Origin: an uncultured Bacteroidota bacterium
GTDB taxonomy: Bacteria; Bacteroidota; Bacteroidia; Bacteroidales; F082
DNA length: 64,000 nucleotides
Reading direction: 5' to 3'
Assembly: GCA_903957365.1 (NCBI GenBank)
Contig: CAJBPB010000276.1
Location: 1-64,000 of the forward strand
Shown: positions 9,647 through 18,156 of the stretch, one piece after another
Numbering within the stretch: the first letter of the stretch is position 1
How the letters are laid out: each line of letters begins with the position of its first letter
The notes under the pieces: generated by a model
The model's input: only the letters and a program-made list of their open reading frames with translations
Databases searched by the model: none
What the model was told of the DNA's origin: nothing
Position numbers and translations under genes: made by a program

Positions 9647-10120
9647 TTAATGTTTCTTTGCGATTTGTGCCATAAGTGTTCCTTCTGTTACGATTTTGTT
9701 GCCAACATAAGCAACACCACGCATATTGCATATACCACGACGAACGGGTGAAGTGAGTTCAAGTGAAAATACAAGTGTATCTCCGGGAACAACCTTGTGA
9801 CGAAATTTTACATCATCTATTTTTAAAAAGTAGGTGATATAGTTTTCCGGGTCAGGAACTGGATGAAGCACAAAAATTCCACCTGTCTGCGCCATAGCCT
9901 CAATTATTAAAACACCGGGCATCACTGGCTCCTGTGGAAAATGTCCAACGAAAAAAGGTTCATTCATGGTTACATTTTTCACGCCAACTATGTGTTCCTC
10001 CGAAATCTCCATGATCTTATCGATCAATAAAAACGGTGGGCGATGTGGAAGAATTTTCTGAATCTTAATGATGTCGTAAACCGGATCTTTGTAAAGATCA
10101 AAAGGAGGTAATTTTATCAT
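9647..10120 (-). CDS. fabZ: 3-hydroxyacyl-ACP dehydratase FabZ (stand-alone)
   Basis: FabZ dehydrates 3-hydroxyacyl-ACP in fatty-acid elongation and competes with LpxA for the same substrate. The 157-residue protein has the hotdog-fold signatures LPHRPPFLLIDKI, GHFP (catalytic His60) and IIEAMAQ (Glu74). Its ATG overlaps the lpxC stop as ATGA. In many Bacteroidota, LpxC and FabZ are one fused protein; here the N-terminal 20 residues, up to DIIKIQKI, look like the linker of that fusion. Translational coupling with lpxC is therefore likely. Confidence 0.93.
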   Translation of the reverse strand: MIKLPPFDLYKDPVYDIIKIQKILPHRPPFLLIDKIMEISEEHIVGVKNVTMNEPFFVGHFPQEPVMPGVLIIEAMAQTGGIFVLHPVPDPENYITYFLKIDDVKFRHKVVPGDTLVFSLELTSPVRRGICNMRGVAYVGNKIVTEGTLMAQIAKKH

Positions 10121-11040
10121 AGTACAGCTTTTATTATTTGTTGTTTTATCAATTTAGCCAATTCTGTGTTTGCATAATGTCCAGGTCTGTAAGCGGTTAT
10201 ATGTCCTTTAATTGGCATTCCGATAAGTGTAAGATCACCCAGAACATCGAGTAATTTATGACGGGCAGGTTCGTTTTCAAAATGAAGATCAAGGTTGTTT
10301 AAAATTCCCTCATCTTTTACTTTTACTTTAGGTTTATGGAATAGTTCTGCAAGACGGTCTAGTTCTTCCTGACTCACTTTGCGGTTTACAAATACAATGG
10401 CATTGCTTAAATCGCCCCCCTTAACCAAATTATTCTTCAATAAAAACTCGAGTTCGTGCAAAAAAACAAAAGTACGACAGGGAGAAATCTCTTTTTTAAA
10501 ATCAGCAAGATTATGTAATTCAGCAAATTGAATATTCAAGACCTCGGTTCCATAATCAATTTTCACATCAATTTTGTACGTCTCACAAGGCACAATTTTC
10601 ATTTCAATGCCTTTTTCCTTGTCTTCAAAAAAGATTTCTTTTTCAATGACATAGTAATTTCTTATTGTATCCTGTGCAACAGAACCCACTTTTTCAAATG
10701 CTTCAACAAATTGTTTCGAACTGCCGTCAAGTATTGGTATTTCTTCTACATCGAGTTCGATCAGCACATTATCAATACCTAAGCCAGTCAGAGCAGCCAA
10801 CGCATGTTCCATGGTATAAATGGTAGCACCATTCTTTCCCAGGGTAGTTCCTCTGGCAGTATCAATTACATTCTCAACCAGTGCCTCAACAATAGGGTTT
10901 CCGGGCAAATCAATTCTTTTGAACTTGATTCCATGGTTCGGTGGCGCCGGAACAAATGTGATTGTTCCATGCTGGCCAGTGTGTAAGCCTGTTCCCCGAA
11001 CACTGACAGATGACTTCAGTGTATGTTGGTATTCAATCAT
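10117..11040 (-). CDS. lpxC: UDP-3-O-acyl-N-acetylglucosamine deacetylase LpxC
   Basis: LpxC is the zinc-dependent, committed step of lipid A synthesis. The 307-residue protein has the zinc ligands His79 (MEHA, with catalytic Glu78), His261 and Asp265 (HKLLDVLGD), and the catalytic histidine His288 (PGHYANTEL). It ends at KQQIIKAVL, where Bacteroidota fusion proteins usually continue into FabZ. The stop TGA overlaps the fabZ start. Upstream on the minus strand is a good promoter candidate. All catalytic residues are present, so the enzyme should be active. Confidence 0.95.
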   Translation of the reverse strand: MIEYQHTLKSSVSVRGTGLHTGQHGTITFVPAPPNHGIKFKRIDLPGNPIVEALVENVIDTARGTTLGKNGATIYTMEHALAALTGLGIDNVLIELDVEEIPILDGSSKQFVEAFEKVGSVAQDTIRNYYVIEKEIFFEDKEKGIEMKIVPCETYKIDVKIDYGTEVLNIQFAELHNLADFKKEISPCRTFVFLHELEFLLKNNLVKGGDLSNAIVFVNRKVSQEELDRLAELFHKPKVKVKDEGILNNLDLHFENEPARHKLLDVLGDLTLIGMPIKGHITAYRPGHYANTELAKLIKQQIIKAVL

Positions 11041-11083
11041 ATCGACATATTGAATGGAATAAATATTCCTTTATTTCAGCCGA

Positions 11084-11116
11084 CAAAAGTAAAACATTTA
11101 CAATTCAGTAGACAAA
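11084..11116 (-). promoter_or_regulatory. Candidate promoter for lpxC-fabZ-lpxA
   Basis: On the minus strand, TTTG at 11116-11113 is followed after 21 bases by TACTTTTG at 11091-11084, an excellent fit to the Bacteroidota TTTG/TAnnTTTG promoter. It lies just past the lpxD stop and about 43 bases before lpxC. It would allow lpxC, fabZ and lpxA to be transcribed apart from lpxD. Confidence 0.55.
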
Positions 11117-11119
11117 AAT

Positions 11120-12154
11120 TCATTCGGATAGCTTTGCAAGCTTATTTTCAAGTTCCTGAACCCTTTTGGAAAGCTGGTCCAATCGTCTGAGATGGATGAA
11201 AGTTCTCTTGGCTTCAGCAATAGGAACAACAGGAGATCCCATCCAAATTTGATTTTCTTCTTTCAGACTGGAAGCTACACCCGATTGTGCTGCAAGTTTA
11301 ACTCCATTTGCGATAGTAAGGTGACCTGCGAGTCCGACCTGACCACCAATCATGCAATGTTTGCCAATCTTGGTTGAGCCACTCACCCCGGTTAATGCTG
11401 CAATTACAGTGTTTTCTCCGACTTCAGCATTGTGGGCAATCTGGATCAGATTGTCAAGTTTAACACCCTTCCTGATAATGGTAGAGCCCAAAGTAGCTCT
11501 GTCAATGGTCGTATTGGCGCCAACCTCAACATAATCTTCCAAAACAACATTGCCTGTCTGAGGAACTTTTTTGTATTGGTTATCAGCCTGTGGTGCGAAT
11601 CCAAAACCATCGCTACCAATAACAACACCAGCATGTATAGTGCAATATTTACCAACAATTGTGCCTGCATATAAAGTTGCCCCCGGAAATACAATGGTGT
11701 CGTCACCCAAAACACAGTCGTCACCAATATATGCCTGAGGAAATATTTTAACGTTGTTGCCAATCACAACTCTTTCTCCGATCGAAACAAATTCACCGGC
11801 ATAAAAGTCATCACCATAACTTGCCGTTGAAGCGATGAATGCCAATGTACTTATTCCTTTTTTATCATTTTTATATTTCTGATAAATTTCGAGCAGTTGT
11901 GCAAATGCTGAATAAGCATCCGGAACACGGATCAATGTGGGTTTTACTGTCTTTTCTGCAATAAAACTATCATTCACTATCACAATGGATGCATCGGTTA
12001 AATAAATATGCGGGGTGTATTTGGGGTTGGCCAAAAAACTTAGTGTTCCTTCTGTTCCCTCCTCAATCTTGGACAGGTTCGAAACCATCGCGTTGGGATT
12101 ACCTTCTACTACGCCACCCAGCAAGCTGGCTATTTGTTCTGCACTAAACTCCAT
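11120..12154 (-). CDS. lpxD: UDP-3-O-acylglucosamine N-acyltransferase LpxD
   Basis: LpxD adds the second 3-hydroxyacyl chain in lipid A synthesis. The 344-residue protein has the N-terminal uridine-binding domain (MEFSAEQIASLLGG start, ISNLSKIEEG-like segment), a hexapeptide-repeat beta-helix (about 105-300) and the active-site region LIQIAHNAEVG. A C-terminal helix has leucine-rich heptads. The start is set at 12154 because family members begin with MEFSAxQIA; ATGs at 12160 and 12181 are possible. It heads the lpx gene run and is divergent from the Bat operon. Confidence 0.93.
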   Translation of the reverse strand: MEFSAEQIASLLGGVVEGNPNAMVSNLSKIEEGTEGTLSFLANPKYTPHIYLTDASIVIVNDSFIAEKTVKPTLIRVPDAYSAFAQLLEIYQKYKNDKKGISTLAFIASTASYGDDFYAGEFVSIGERVVIGNNVKIFPQAYIGDDCVLGDDTIVFPGATLYAGTIVGKYCTIHAGVVIGSDGFGFAPQADNQYKKVPQTGNVVLEDYVEVGANTTIDRATLGSTIIRKGVKLDNLIQIAHNAEVGENTVIAALTGVSGSTKIGKHCMIGGQVGLAGHLTIANGVKLAAQSGVASSLKEENQIWMGSPVVPIAEAKRTFIHLRRLDQLSKRVQELENKLAKLSE

Positions 12155-12313
12155 AATCATGTTTATTAAATCATGATGCAAGATACAACTATTCTTAAAA
12201 TGGGATGTTTATTATGGTAAAAAAGACTCTGGATCAATCGGAATATCCTGAAAACATTAACTTTTGTTAATCTCCTTTAACTTTTTTTAACGCGCTTACT
12301 GATGTAGGTTTTT

Positions 12314-12321
12314 TACCTTTG
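12314..12321 (+). promoter_or_regulatory. Candidate -7 box of the Bat operon
   Basis: TACCTTTG fits the Bacteroidota -7 consensus exactly and lies 28 bases before the moxR start. No clear -33 element is at standard spacing. It is the only good box in the lpxD-moxR divergent region facing the Bat genes. Confidence 0.45.
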
Positions 12322-12349
12322 CCCACCAAAAATAGCTAATCTTAAACCC

Positions 12350-13342
12350 ATGATAACAACAGATATCAGAGAATTGAACGAACGTATTCAACGCGAAAGT
12401 CAGTTTATCGACCTTGTGAATATGGAAATGAACAAGGTAATTGTTGGTCAGAAATCGATGACCGAACGCTTGTTGATCGGATTACTTGCCAATGGTCATA
12501 TCCTTTTGGAAGGTGTGCCGGGTTTAGCAAAAACTTTGGCAATAAAGTCACTGGCCAATGTAATCAAAGCTGATTTCAGCCGGATCCAGTTCACACCCGA
12601 TTTGTTACCCGCTGACTTAATCGGAACCTTAATATACAGCCAGAAAAAGGAAGAATTCGTTGTTCGTAAAGGACCAATATTCGCGAATTTCATTTTGGCT
12701 GACGAGATCAACCGTTCACCAGCCAAAGTTCAAAGTGCATTGCTTGAAGCGATGCAGGAGCGTCAGGTAACGATTGGTGACCATACCTTCAAACTGCCTG
12801 ATCCATTTCTGGTTATGGCTACCCAGAACCCCATCGAACAGGAAGGTACTTATCCGCTCCCTGAAGCACAGGTAGATAGATTCATGTTGAAAGTGGTGAT
12901 TAATTATCCAAAAAAGGAAGAAGAAAAATTAATCATGCGGCAGAATATCTCTAACGAGATTGCTACAACCATGAGTGTTATCTCAATTGAAGATATTATC
13001 AAAGCCCGTATTGTTGCCCGGGAAGTTTATCTTGACGAAAAGATTGAAAATTATATCACTGATATTGTATTTGCATCGCGCTATCCCGGACAATACCGTC
13101 TGAAACGTTTCGAAGGTTTGATTTCATTTGGAGGATCACCACGAGCAAGTATAAATCTGGCACTGGCTGCAAAAGCATTTGCATTTATCAAACGTCGCGG
13201 ATATGTTATTCCTGAAGATGTGCGCGCTGTTGCACATGATGTTTTGCGTCACCGTATCGGTCTCACTTATGAGGCGGAGGCCGAAAATATCACAAGCGAA
13301 GAAATTATCAATGAAATTCTGAATACGATCGAAGTGCCTTAG
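12350..13342 (+). CDS. MoxR-family AAA+ ATPase
   Basis: The 330-residue protein is a MoxR-type AAA+ chaperone, thought to help mature or load metal and cofactors onto partner proteins. Walker A is GVPGLAKT (55-62), Walker B is FILADE (114-119), and EAMQERQV and ATQNPIEQEG form the following conserved block. It is the first gene of the Bat operon, the usual position, followed by DUF58 and VWA-domain genes that are likely its partners. Confidence 0.92.
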   Translation: MITTDIRELNERIQRESQFIDLVNMEMNKVIVGQKSMTERLLIGLLANGHILLEGVPGLAKTLAIKSLANVIKADFSRIQFTPDLLPADLIGTLIYSQKKEEFVVRKGPIFANFILADEINRSPAKVQSALLEAMQERQVTIGDHTFKLPDPFLVMATQNPIEQEGTYPLPEAQVDRFMLKVVINYPKKEEEKLIMRQNISNEIATTMSVISIEDIIKARIVAREVYLDEKIENYITDIVFASRYPGQYRLKRFEGLISFGGSPRASINLALAAKAFAFIKRRGYVIPEDVRAVAHDVLRHRIGLTYEAEAENITSEEIINEILNTIEVP

Positions 13343-13479
13343 TCAGACTAAATTACTCCAAATACTGGATTGTTTTAACTAATGATTGGAAGTGAGAAAT
13401 TTTCTTTTGAAATTGAACTGTGAATTTCAAGAGTCAGGTTATGAAAAAAGTTGAATCTTAATAAATTTGAAAAATTGAA

Positions 13480-14367
13480 ATGTTGAATACTGTTGATTCG
13501 GCAGATATTTTTAAGAAAGTTCGAAAAATCGAAATAAAAACCCGTGGTTTGTCGAACCAGATTTTCTCCGGACACTATCACAGTGCCTTCAAAGGTCGTG
13601 GTATGGCATTCAGCGAAGTGCGTGAATACCAATATGGTGATGACATTCGCAATATTGACTGGAATGTTACAGCAAGATTCAATCACCCTTATATTAAAAT
13701 ATTTGAAGAAGAACGTGAACTGACAGTCATGCTTGTGATTGATGTTTCCGGTTCGAATGAATTCGGTACAGTTAAACAATTGAAAAAGATGCTGGTGGCT
13801 GAACTGGCAGCTGTTCTGGCATTTTCAGCTATTCAGAATAATGACAAGGTGGGGGTTATATTTTTCAGTGATCAGGTTGAGAAATTTATTCCTCCGAAAA
13901 AAGGAACTAGTCATATTTTAAGAATAATACGTGAGGTAATCAGTTTTGAGCCAAAACACCGCCAGACCAATGTCGGAGAGGGGTTGAAGTTCTTGACCAG
14001 CGCAATTAAAAAGCGTTCAACAGCTTTCGTTATTTCTGATTTTATCAGCGATGGATTTGAACAAACAATTCGAATTGCCGCAAGAAAACACGACTTGATT
14101 GCACTTCGTATCACTGACAGACGTGAAAATGAGTTACCATCCATAGGGCTCGTGAAATTTCAGGATGCTGAAACCGGAAAACAACATTGGGTGGATACAT
14201 CCAGTAGTGATGCCAGAGCCTTCTATAAATACTGGATTTCGAAAAAGACAGAGGAGTTGAATTCAATATTCAAAAAAAGTGGTGTCGATAATGCCCTGAT
14301 ATTTACAGATGATGACTATGTCAAACCACTGATGAAACTATTTAAGAAAAGGGAGGCACGTCAATAA
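13480..14367 (+). CDS. DUF58 domain protein of the Bat operon
   Basis: The 295-residue cytoplasmic protein has the DUF58 signature YGDDIRNIDWN (52-62) and a VWA-like MIDAS segment DVSGS (88-92) that lacks the full DxSxS because it reads DVSGSN. DUF58 proteins are almost always encoded beside MoxR ATPases and are thought to be their adaptors. It follows moxR after 137 bases and overlaps the next gene by one base (TAATG). Confidence 0.88.
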   Translation: MLNTVDSADIFKKVRKIEIKTRGLSNQIFSGHYHSAFKGRGMAFSEVREYQYGDDIRNIDWNVTARFNHPYIKIFEEERELTVMLVIDVSGSNEFGTVKQLKKMLVAELAAVLAFSAIQNNDKVGVIFFSDQVEKFIPPKKGTSHILRIIREVISFEPKHRQTNVGEGLKFLTSAIKKRSTAFVISDFISDGFEQTIRIAARKHDLIALRITDRRENELPSIGLVKFQDAETGKQHWVDTSSSDARAFYKYWISKKTEELNSIFKKSGVDNALIFTDDDYVKPLMKLFKKREARQ

Positions 14368-15356
14368 TGAAACGGACATTCTTTTATCTTATCATCTTAT
14401 TAAACTTGGGGATTTTTCATAAATCACATTGTCAATCTGTTGAAGCATTAAGCACATTGAGTAACGACTCCATTTCGATTGGCAAGCACCTTATTTATGA
14501 GTTGAACCTGAAAGCTCCCGAAGGATTTGAGGTTGAATGGCCTGTATGGCCTGATTCATTGCCAGGTCAGATAGAGGTTTTGTCTCAGGGTAGGGTCGAA
14601 AAAATTCCTATTGACAAAAGTGGAAATATTCACCTGAAACAGAAAGTTGTACTGACTTCTTTTGATACTGGCCGTAAGTCGATTTCAGCCATTAAACTAA
14701 GATTTAAACCCAAAGGTGATACCACACATTTTACAGCCGAATCAAATCCGGTCAGTTTTGCAGTTGTAACTGTTTCTGTTGATACCACACAGGCTTTTAA
14801 ACCTATCATTGGACCGGTGAGAGAACCAATCACGATTATGGAAATATTGCCTTGGTTGTTAGCAGTTCTGGGACTTGGATTATTTATCTATGGAATTTTC
14901 TGGTATATTAAACGTCGGCGTAAGATATTGCCCGCAATCAAGGCATTCGCTAAACCACAGATTCCACCTTACGTCATTGCTTTGGAAAAGTTGGAAGAAC
15001 TTCGTTATCAGAAACTTTGGCAAACTGGTCAGGTAAAAGAACATTACACTGCAATGACAGATATAACCAGATGGTATATTGAGGAGCAATTTAAAGTGAA
15101 TGCGGTTGAGATGACGACCGAGGAAATCTTAGATGGCATAAGGCCATTGAAAATCAATGCCGATGCTGTTGGTAAACTGAGTGAAGTGTTACATCTTGCC
15201 GACTTTGTAAAATTCGCTAAAGCCACTCCCGGAGCGATAGAAAATGATCTTAGTCTGAATCATCTGATCGATTTCGTAAATGAAAGTCACGCGATAATGA
15301 AAATGGTTCCTGAACCTGCAGTTTTATTCGAAGAAGTAAATCAGGAGGCTTTATGA
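14367..15356 (+). CDS. Bat-operon membrane protein (BatX-like, unnamed)
   Basis: The 329-residue protein has a signal peptide (about 1-22), an extracytoplasmic beta-rich domain (24-155), one membrane helix (about 160-181) with a following Arg/Lys cluster, and a cytoplasmic helical tail. This is the layout of the uncharacterised protein found between DUF58 and BatA in Bacteroidota Bat operons. Its N-terminal domain resembles the start of BatD domains. It overlaps both neighbours (TAATG upstream, ATGA downstream), so translation is coupled. Confidence 0.75.
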   Translation: MKRTFFYLIILLNLGIFHKSHCQSVEALSTLSNDSISIGKHLIYELNLKAPEGFEVEWPVWPDSLPGQIEVLSQGRVEKIPIDKSGNIHLKQKVVLTSFDTGRKSISAIKLRFKPKGDTTHFTAESNPVSFAVVTVSVDTTQAFKPIIGPVREPITIMEILPWLLAVLGLGLFIYGIFWYIKRRRKILPAIKAFAKPQIPPYVIALEKLEELRYQKLWQTGQVKEHYTAMTDITRWYIEEQFKVNAVEMTTEEILDGIRPLKINADAVGKLSEVLHLADFVKFAKATPGAIENDLSLNHLIDFVNESHAIMKMVPEPAVLFEEVNQEAL

Positions 15357-16348
15357 TTGACAATATAGTTTTTGCTAATCCAGCCTATTTGTATCTTCTG
15401 TTTCTGGTAATTCCATTGACAGTCTGGTATTATTTCCGTCATGCAAAACAACAGGCGTTCCTTCAACTTTCAGATGCAGGCATGTTTCAGCAAGGTCCGA
15501 AAAGTTGGCGTGTATATTTACGCCACATTTTATTTATCCTGCGGCAGATGGCTTTAATAGCTCTGGTTGTTGCACTGGCCAGACCACAAAGTAGTTCATC
15601 CGGCCAAAATGTAACCATTGAAGGAATAGATATTGTTATTTCACTCGATGTTTCGGGTAGCATGCTTGCCCGCGATTTGCAACCTGACCGTTTGGAGGCT
15701 TCAAAAATAGTGGCAGCCGATTTTATCAAAGGTCGTCCAAGTGATCGTATGGGCCTTGTCATCTTCAGTGGAGAAACATTCACACAGGTTCCTCTTACAA
15801 CGGATCACGCTATATTATTGAATATGTTCAATGGTATTAAAAGTGGTATGATCGAAGACGGAACAGCCATCGGGGATGGTCTTGCCACAGCAGTTACACG
15901 CCTTAAAGACAGTAAAGCCATATCTAAAGTGGTGATTCTGTTAACCGATGGTGTAAATAATGCAGGAGCTGTTGATCCACTGACTGCAGCAGAAATCGCG
16001 AAAGTTTTTGGTATCAGGGTTTATACAATTGGCGTAGGAACTTATGGTACAGCTCCTTATCCTGTTCAAACCCCTTTTGGAATTCAACTGCGTGATATGC
16101 AGGTTGAAATTGATGAGCCTTTATTGCAAAATATCGCACAGAAAACCGATGGAAGATATTTCAGAGCTACATCGAACCAAAAACTTGCTGAAATATATCA
16201 GGAAATAGATAAACTTGAACGCTCAAAAATTGATGTTACCGAATTTAAACGCAAACATGAAGAATACTTGCCTTTGGCGATTTTTGCGCTGGGTATGCTG
16301 TTACTTGAATTTCTGTTGCGCAATACCTGGTTCAGGTCAATCACATAA
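15353..16348 (+). CDS. batA: BatA, VWA-domain aerotolerance protein
   Basis: The 331-residue membrane protein has two N-terminal membrane helices (about 10-27 and 58-77), a von Willebrand A domain with a complete MIDAS (DVSGSM, Asp99, Ser101, Ser103; later TDG) and a C-terminal helix at about 305-322. Bat proteins were named for aerotolerance in Bacteroides fragilis; the family role is in envelope or oxidative-stress physiology. The gene overlaps its upstream neighbour and is 11 bases ahead of batB, its paralogue. Confidence 0.9.
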   Translation: MIDNIVFANPAYLYLLFLVIPLTVWYYFRHAKQQAFLQLSDAGMFQQGPKSWRVYLRHILFILRQMALIALVVALARPQSSSSGQNVTIEGIDIVISLDVSGSMLARDLQPDRLEASKIVAADFIKGRPSDRMGLVIFSGETFTQVPLTTDHAILLNMFNGIKSGMIEDGTAIGDGLATAVTRLKDSKAISKVVILLTDGVNNAGAVDPLTAAEIAKVFGIRVYTIGVGTYGTAPYPVQTPFGIQLRDMQVEIDEPLLQNIAQKTDGRYFRATSNQKLAEIYQEIDKLERSKIDVTEFKRKHEEYLPLAIFALGMLLLEFLLRNTWFRSIT

Positions 16349-16359
16349 ATACCGGAAAG

Positions 16360-17406
16360 ATGGAGAACGAAATTCTAAGATTTGAACGACCCGGATATCT
16401 TTATGCTTTGATTCTTATCCCGGTGATGATTGCAGCGTATCTTTTTGTTATTTATTTACAGAAAAAGACATTGCGACGATTTGCCGATCAGGAATTTATG
16501 AAGGTTTTGATTCCTTTGAAATCTGTCGGCAGACCATGGATCAAAATGATTTTGCTTCTGTTGGCAGTCAGTGCTCTGGTTTTTGGTCTGGCAAACCTTC
16601 AGTCAGGAGCTCGCATGGAAGAAGTTAAACGTGAAGGTATCGATATTTTTATTGCTATTGATGTTTCAAACTCGATGATGGCCGAAGATATTGCGCCAAA
16701 CCGTCTCGAAAGGTCTAAACAAGCCATATCCCGCTTACTTGATAAGCTTGAAGGCGACCGTATTGGCATCATTGTTTTTGCTGGTAAAGCATATATTCAG
16801 CTACCGATAACAACAGATTATGCGGCAGCAAGATTGTTTTTATCAACCATAAATACCGAAATTGTGCCATCACAAGGAACCGCGATCGGCGAAGCAATTG
16901 AGATCGCTATGAAGTCTTTTGATCAGAATGATAGAAATAAAGCAGTTGTAATTATTTCAGATGGTGAAGATCACGAAGAAAATGCTTCTGATATGGCAGA
17001 TGAAGCCGCTAAAGCGGGTATCAATGTATTCACAATAGGAATGGGACTAGCTGAAGGTGCGCCGATACCAATGTACAATGAGTATGGAAAGAAAACCGGT
17101 TTCAGAAAAGATAAGCAGGGAAATACTGTCGTTACAAGATTGAATGAGAGTATGTTACAAAAAATTGCACAAGCAGGGAATGGATCTTATGTTAGGGCAA
17201 ATAATACACGATCAGGACTGGAAACCATTTTTACTGAAATTAATAAGCTTGAGAAATCAGAAATTGATTCGAAGATATTTACCGACTATGAGAACAGGTT
17301 TCAATGGTTTATTGCAATGGCAATCCTATTGCTGTTGGCTGAATTACTGATAACAGCCCGTAAAAGAAATTGGGAATCTAAAATTAACCTTTGGAAAAAA
17401 CAATAA
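16360..17406 (+). CDS. batB: BatB, VWA-domain aerotolerance protein
   Basis: This 348-residue paralogue of BatA has the same layout: two N-terminal helices (about 13-33 and 62-79), a VWA domain with MIDAS residues in DVSNSM (Asp101, Ser103, Ser105) and the SDGEDHEE segment, and a C-terminal membrane helix. It is expected to sit in the inner membrane and interact with the TPR proteins encoded next. One base separates it from batC. Confidence 0.9.
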   Translation: MENEILRFERPGYLYALILIPVMIAAYLFVIYLQKKTLRRFADQEFMKVLIPLKSVGRPWIKMILLLLAVSALVFGLANLQSGARMEEVKREGIDIFIAIDVSNSMMAEDIAPNRLERSKQAISRLLDKLEGDRIGIIVFAGKAYIQLPITTDYAAARLFLSTINTEIVPSQGTAIGEAIEIAMKSFDQNDRNKAVVIISDGEDHEENASDMADEAAKAGINVFTIGMGLAEGAPIPMYNEYGKKTGFRKDKQGNTVVTRLNESMLQKIAQAGNGSYVRANNTRSGLETIFTEINKLEKSEIDSKIFTDYENRFQWFIAMAILLLLAELLITARKRNWESKINLWKKQ

Positions 17407-17407
17407 T

Positions 17408-18142
17408 ATGATGAAAGTTAATTTGCTTGTTCTGATGATCGTAATTCTTAGCCTGAATTTGTCGGGCCAGAGTGAAAAGAAAATGATTCGTGAAGGCAAT
17501 AAGCTTTATGATAAAGGTGTTTATGATGAGGCTGCTATTAATTATCAGAAGGTAATGGATCAAAATCCGATGAATGATAAAGCTGTTTTTAATCATGGTA
17601 GTGCCATTTATCAGCAAAAAAATTATGAACAAGCTACCAATGATTTTTCAAAAGTGGCTGAAATGAGTAAAACACCTGAAATCGAATCGAATGCACAGTA
17701 CAATCTGGGAAACAGTCTGATGAGTCAGGAAAAATACCAGGAAAGTATTGATGCTTATAAGAAAGCCCTGCGCACCAATCCTGAAAATGAAGATGCACGT
17801 TATAATCTGGAATATGCCCGTAAGAAACTGATTCAGCAGCAACAACAGCAGCAGGATAAAAACAAGGACCAGAATAAGGATCAGGATAAAAAGCAGGACG
17901 AACAGAAAAAAGACGAACAGAAGAAAGACGAACAACAAAAGGACGAACAACAAAAGGATCAGCAGCAGCAAGATAAAAAGGACCAGCAGCAACAACAGCA
18001 AAAACAGCCACAGCAAATGTCAAAGGAAGATGCTGAGCGAATGTTGCAGGCGTTGCAAAATGAGGAGAAAAAGACATTGGAGAAATTGAATGAGCAAAAG
18101 GTAAAATCCTCTTCAAAATCTACAAGCGAAAAAGACTGGTAA
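17408..18142 (+). CDS. batC: BatC, TPR protein with Q/K/D-rich tail
   Basis: The 244-residue protein has a signal peptide (about 1-20), TPR repeats (about 23-135) and a low-complexity tail (143-203) rich in Gln, Lys and Asp. Inside that tail, residues 162-186 are five pentapeptide units of the K-K-D-E-Q type. TPR repeats mediate protein binding; BatC probably bridges the VWA proteins. An ATG one codon later (17411) is an equal start candidate. The reverse strand of the tail has long open frames caused only by base composition. Confidence 0.85.
   Translation: MMKVNLLVLMIVILSLNLSGQSEKKMIREGNKLYDKGVYDEAAINYQKVMDQNPMNDKAVFNHGSAIYQQKNYEQATNDFSKVAEMSKTPEIESNAQYNLGNSLMSQEKYQESIDAYKKALRTNPENEDARYNLEYARKKLIQQQQQQQDKNKDQNKDQDKKQDEQKKDEQKKDEQQKDEQQKDQQQQDKKDQQQQQQKQPQQMSKEDAERMLQALQNEEKKTLEKLNEQKVKSSSKSTSEKDW
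17891..17965 (+). repeat. Tandem 15-base repeats in batC
   Basis: Five imperfect 15-base units encode K-Q/K-D-E-Q pentapeptides (KQDEQ, KKDEQ, KKDEQ, QKDEQ, QKDQQ). They lie within a wider CAG/AAA/GAC-rich stretch from 17834 to 18016. Such repeats often vary in copy number between strains. Confidence 0.75.
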
Positions 18143-18156
18143 AATAAAAAGGAAAG

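Noticed and set aside
10110-10125. Programmed frameshift joining lpxC and fabZ
   Set aside because: No slippery heptamer is present at the overlap, and ATGA gives simple stop-restart coupling.
12327-12334. Minus-strand TATTTTTG as the lpxD promoter
   Set aside because: It lies over 140 bases from lpxD and inside the moxR leader, and no -33 element was found; chance in AT-rich DNA is likely.
17634-18116. Long minus-strand open frames opposite batC
   Set aside because: They arise from the repetitive CAG/AAA/GAC-rich coding strand and give low-complexity translations; the plus-strand TPR protein is clear.
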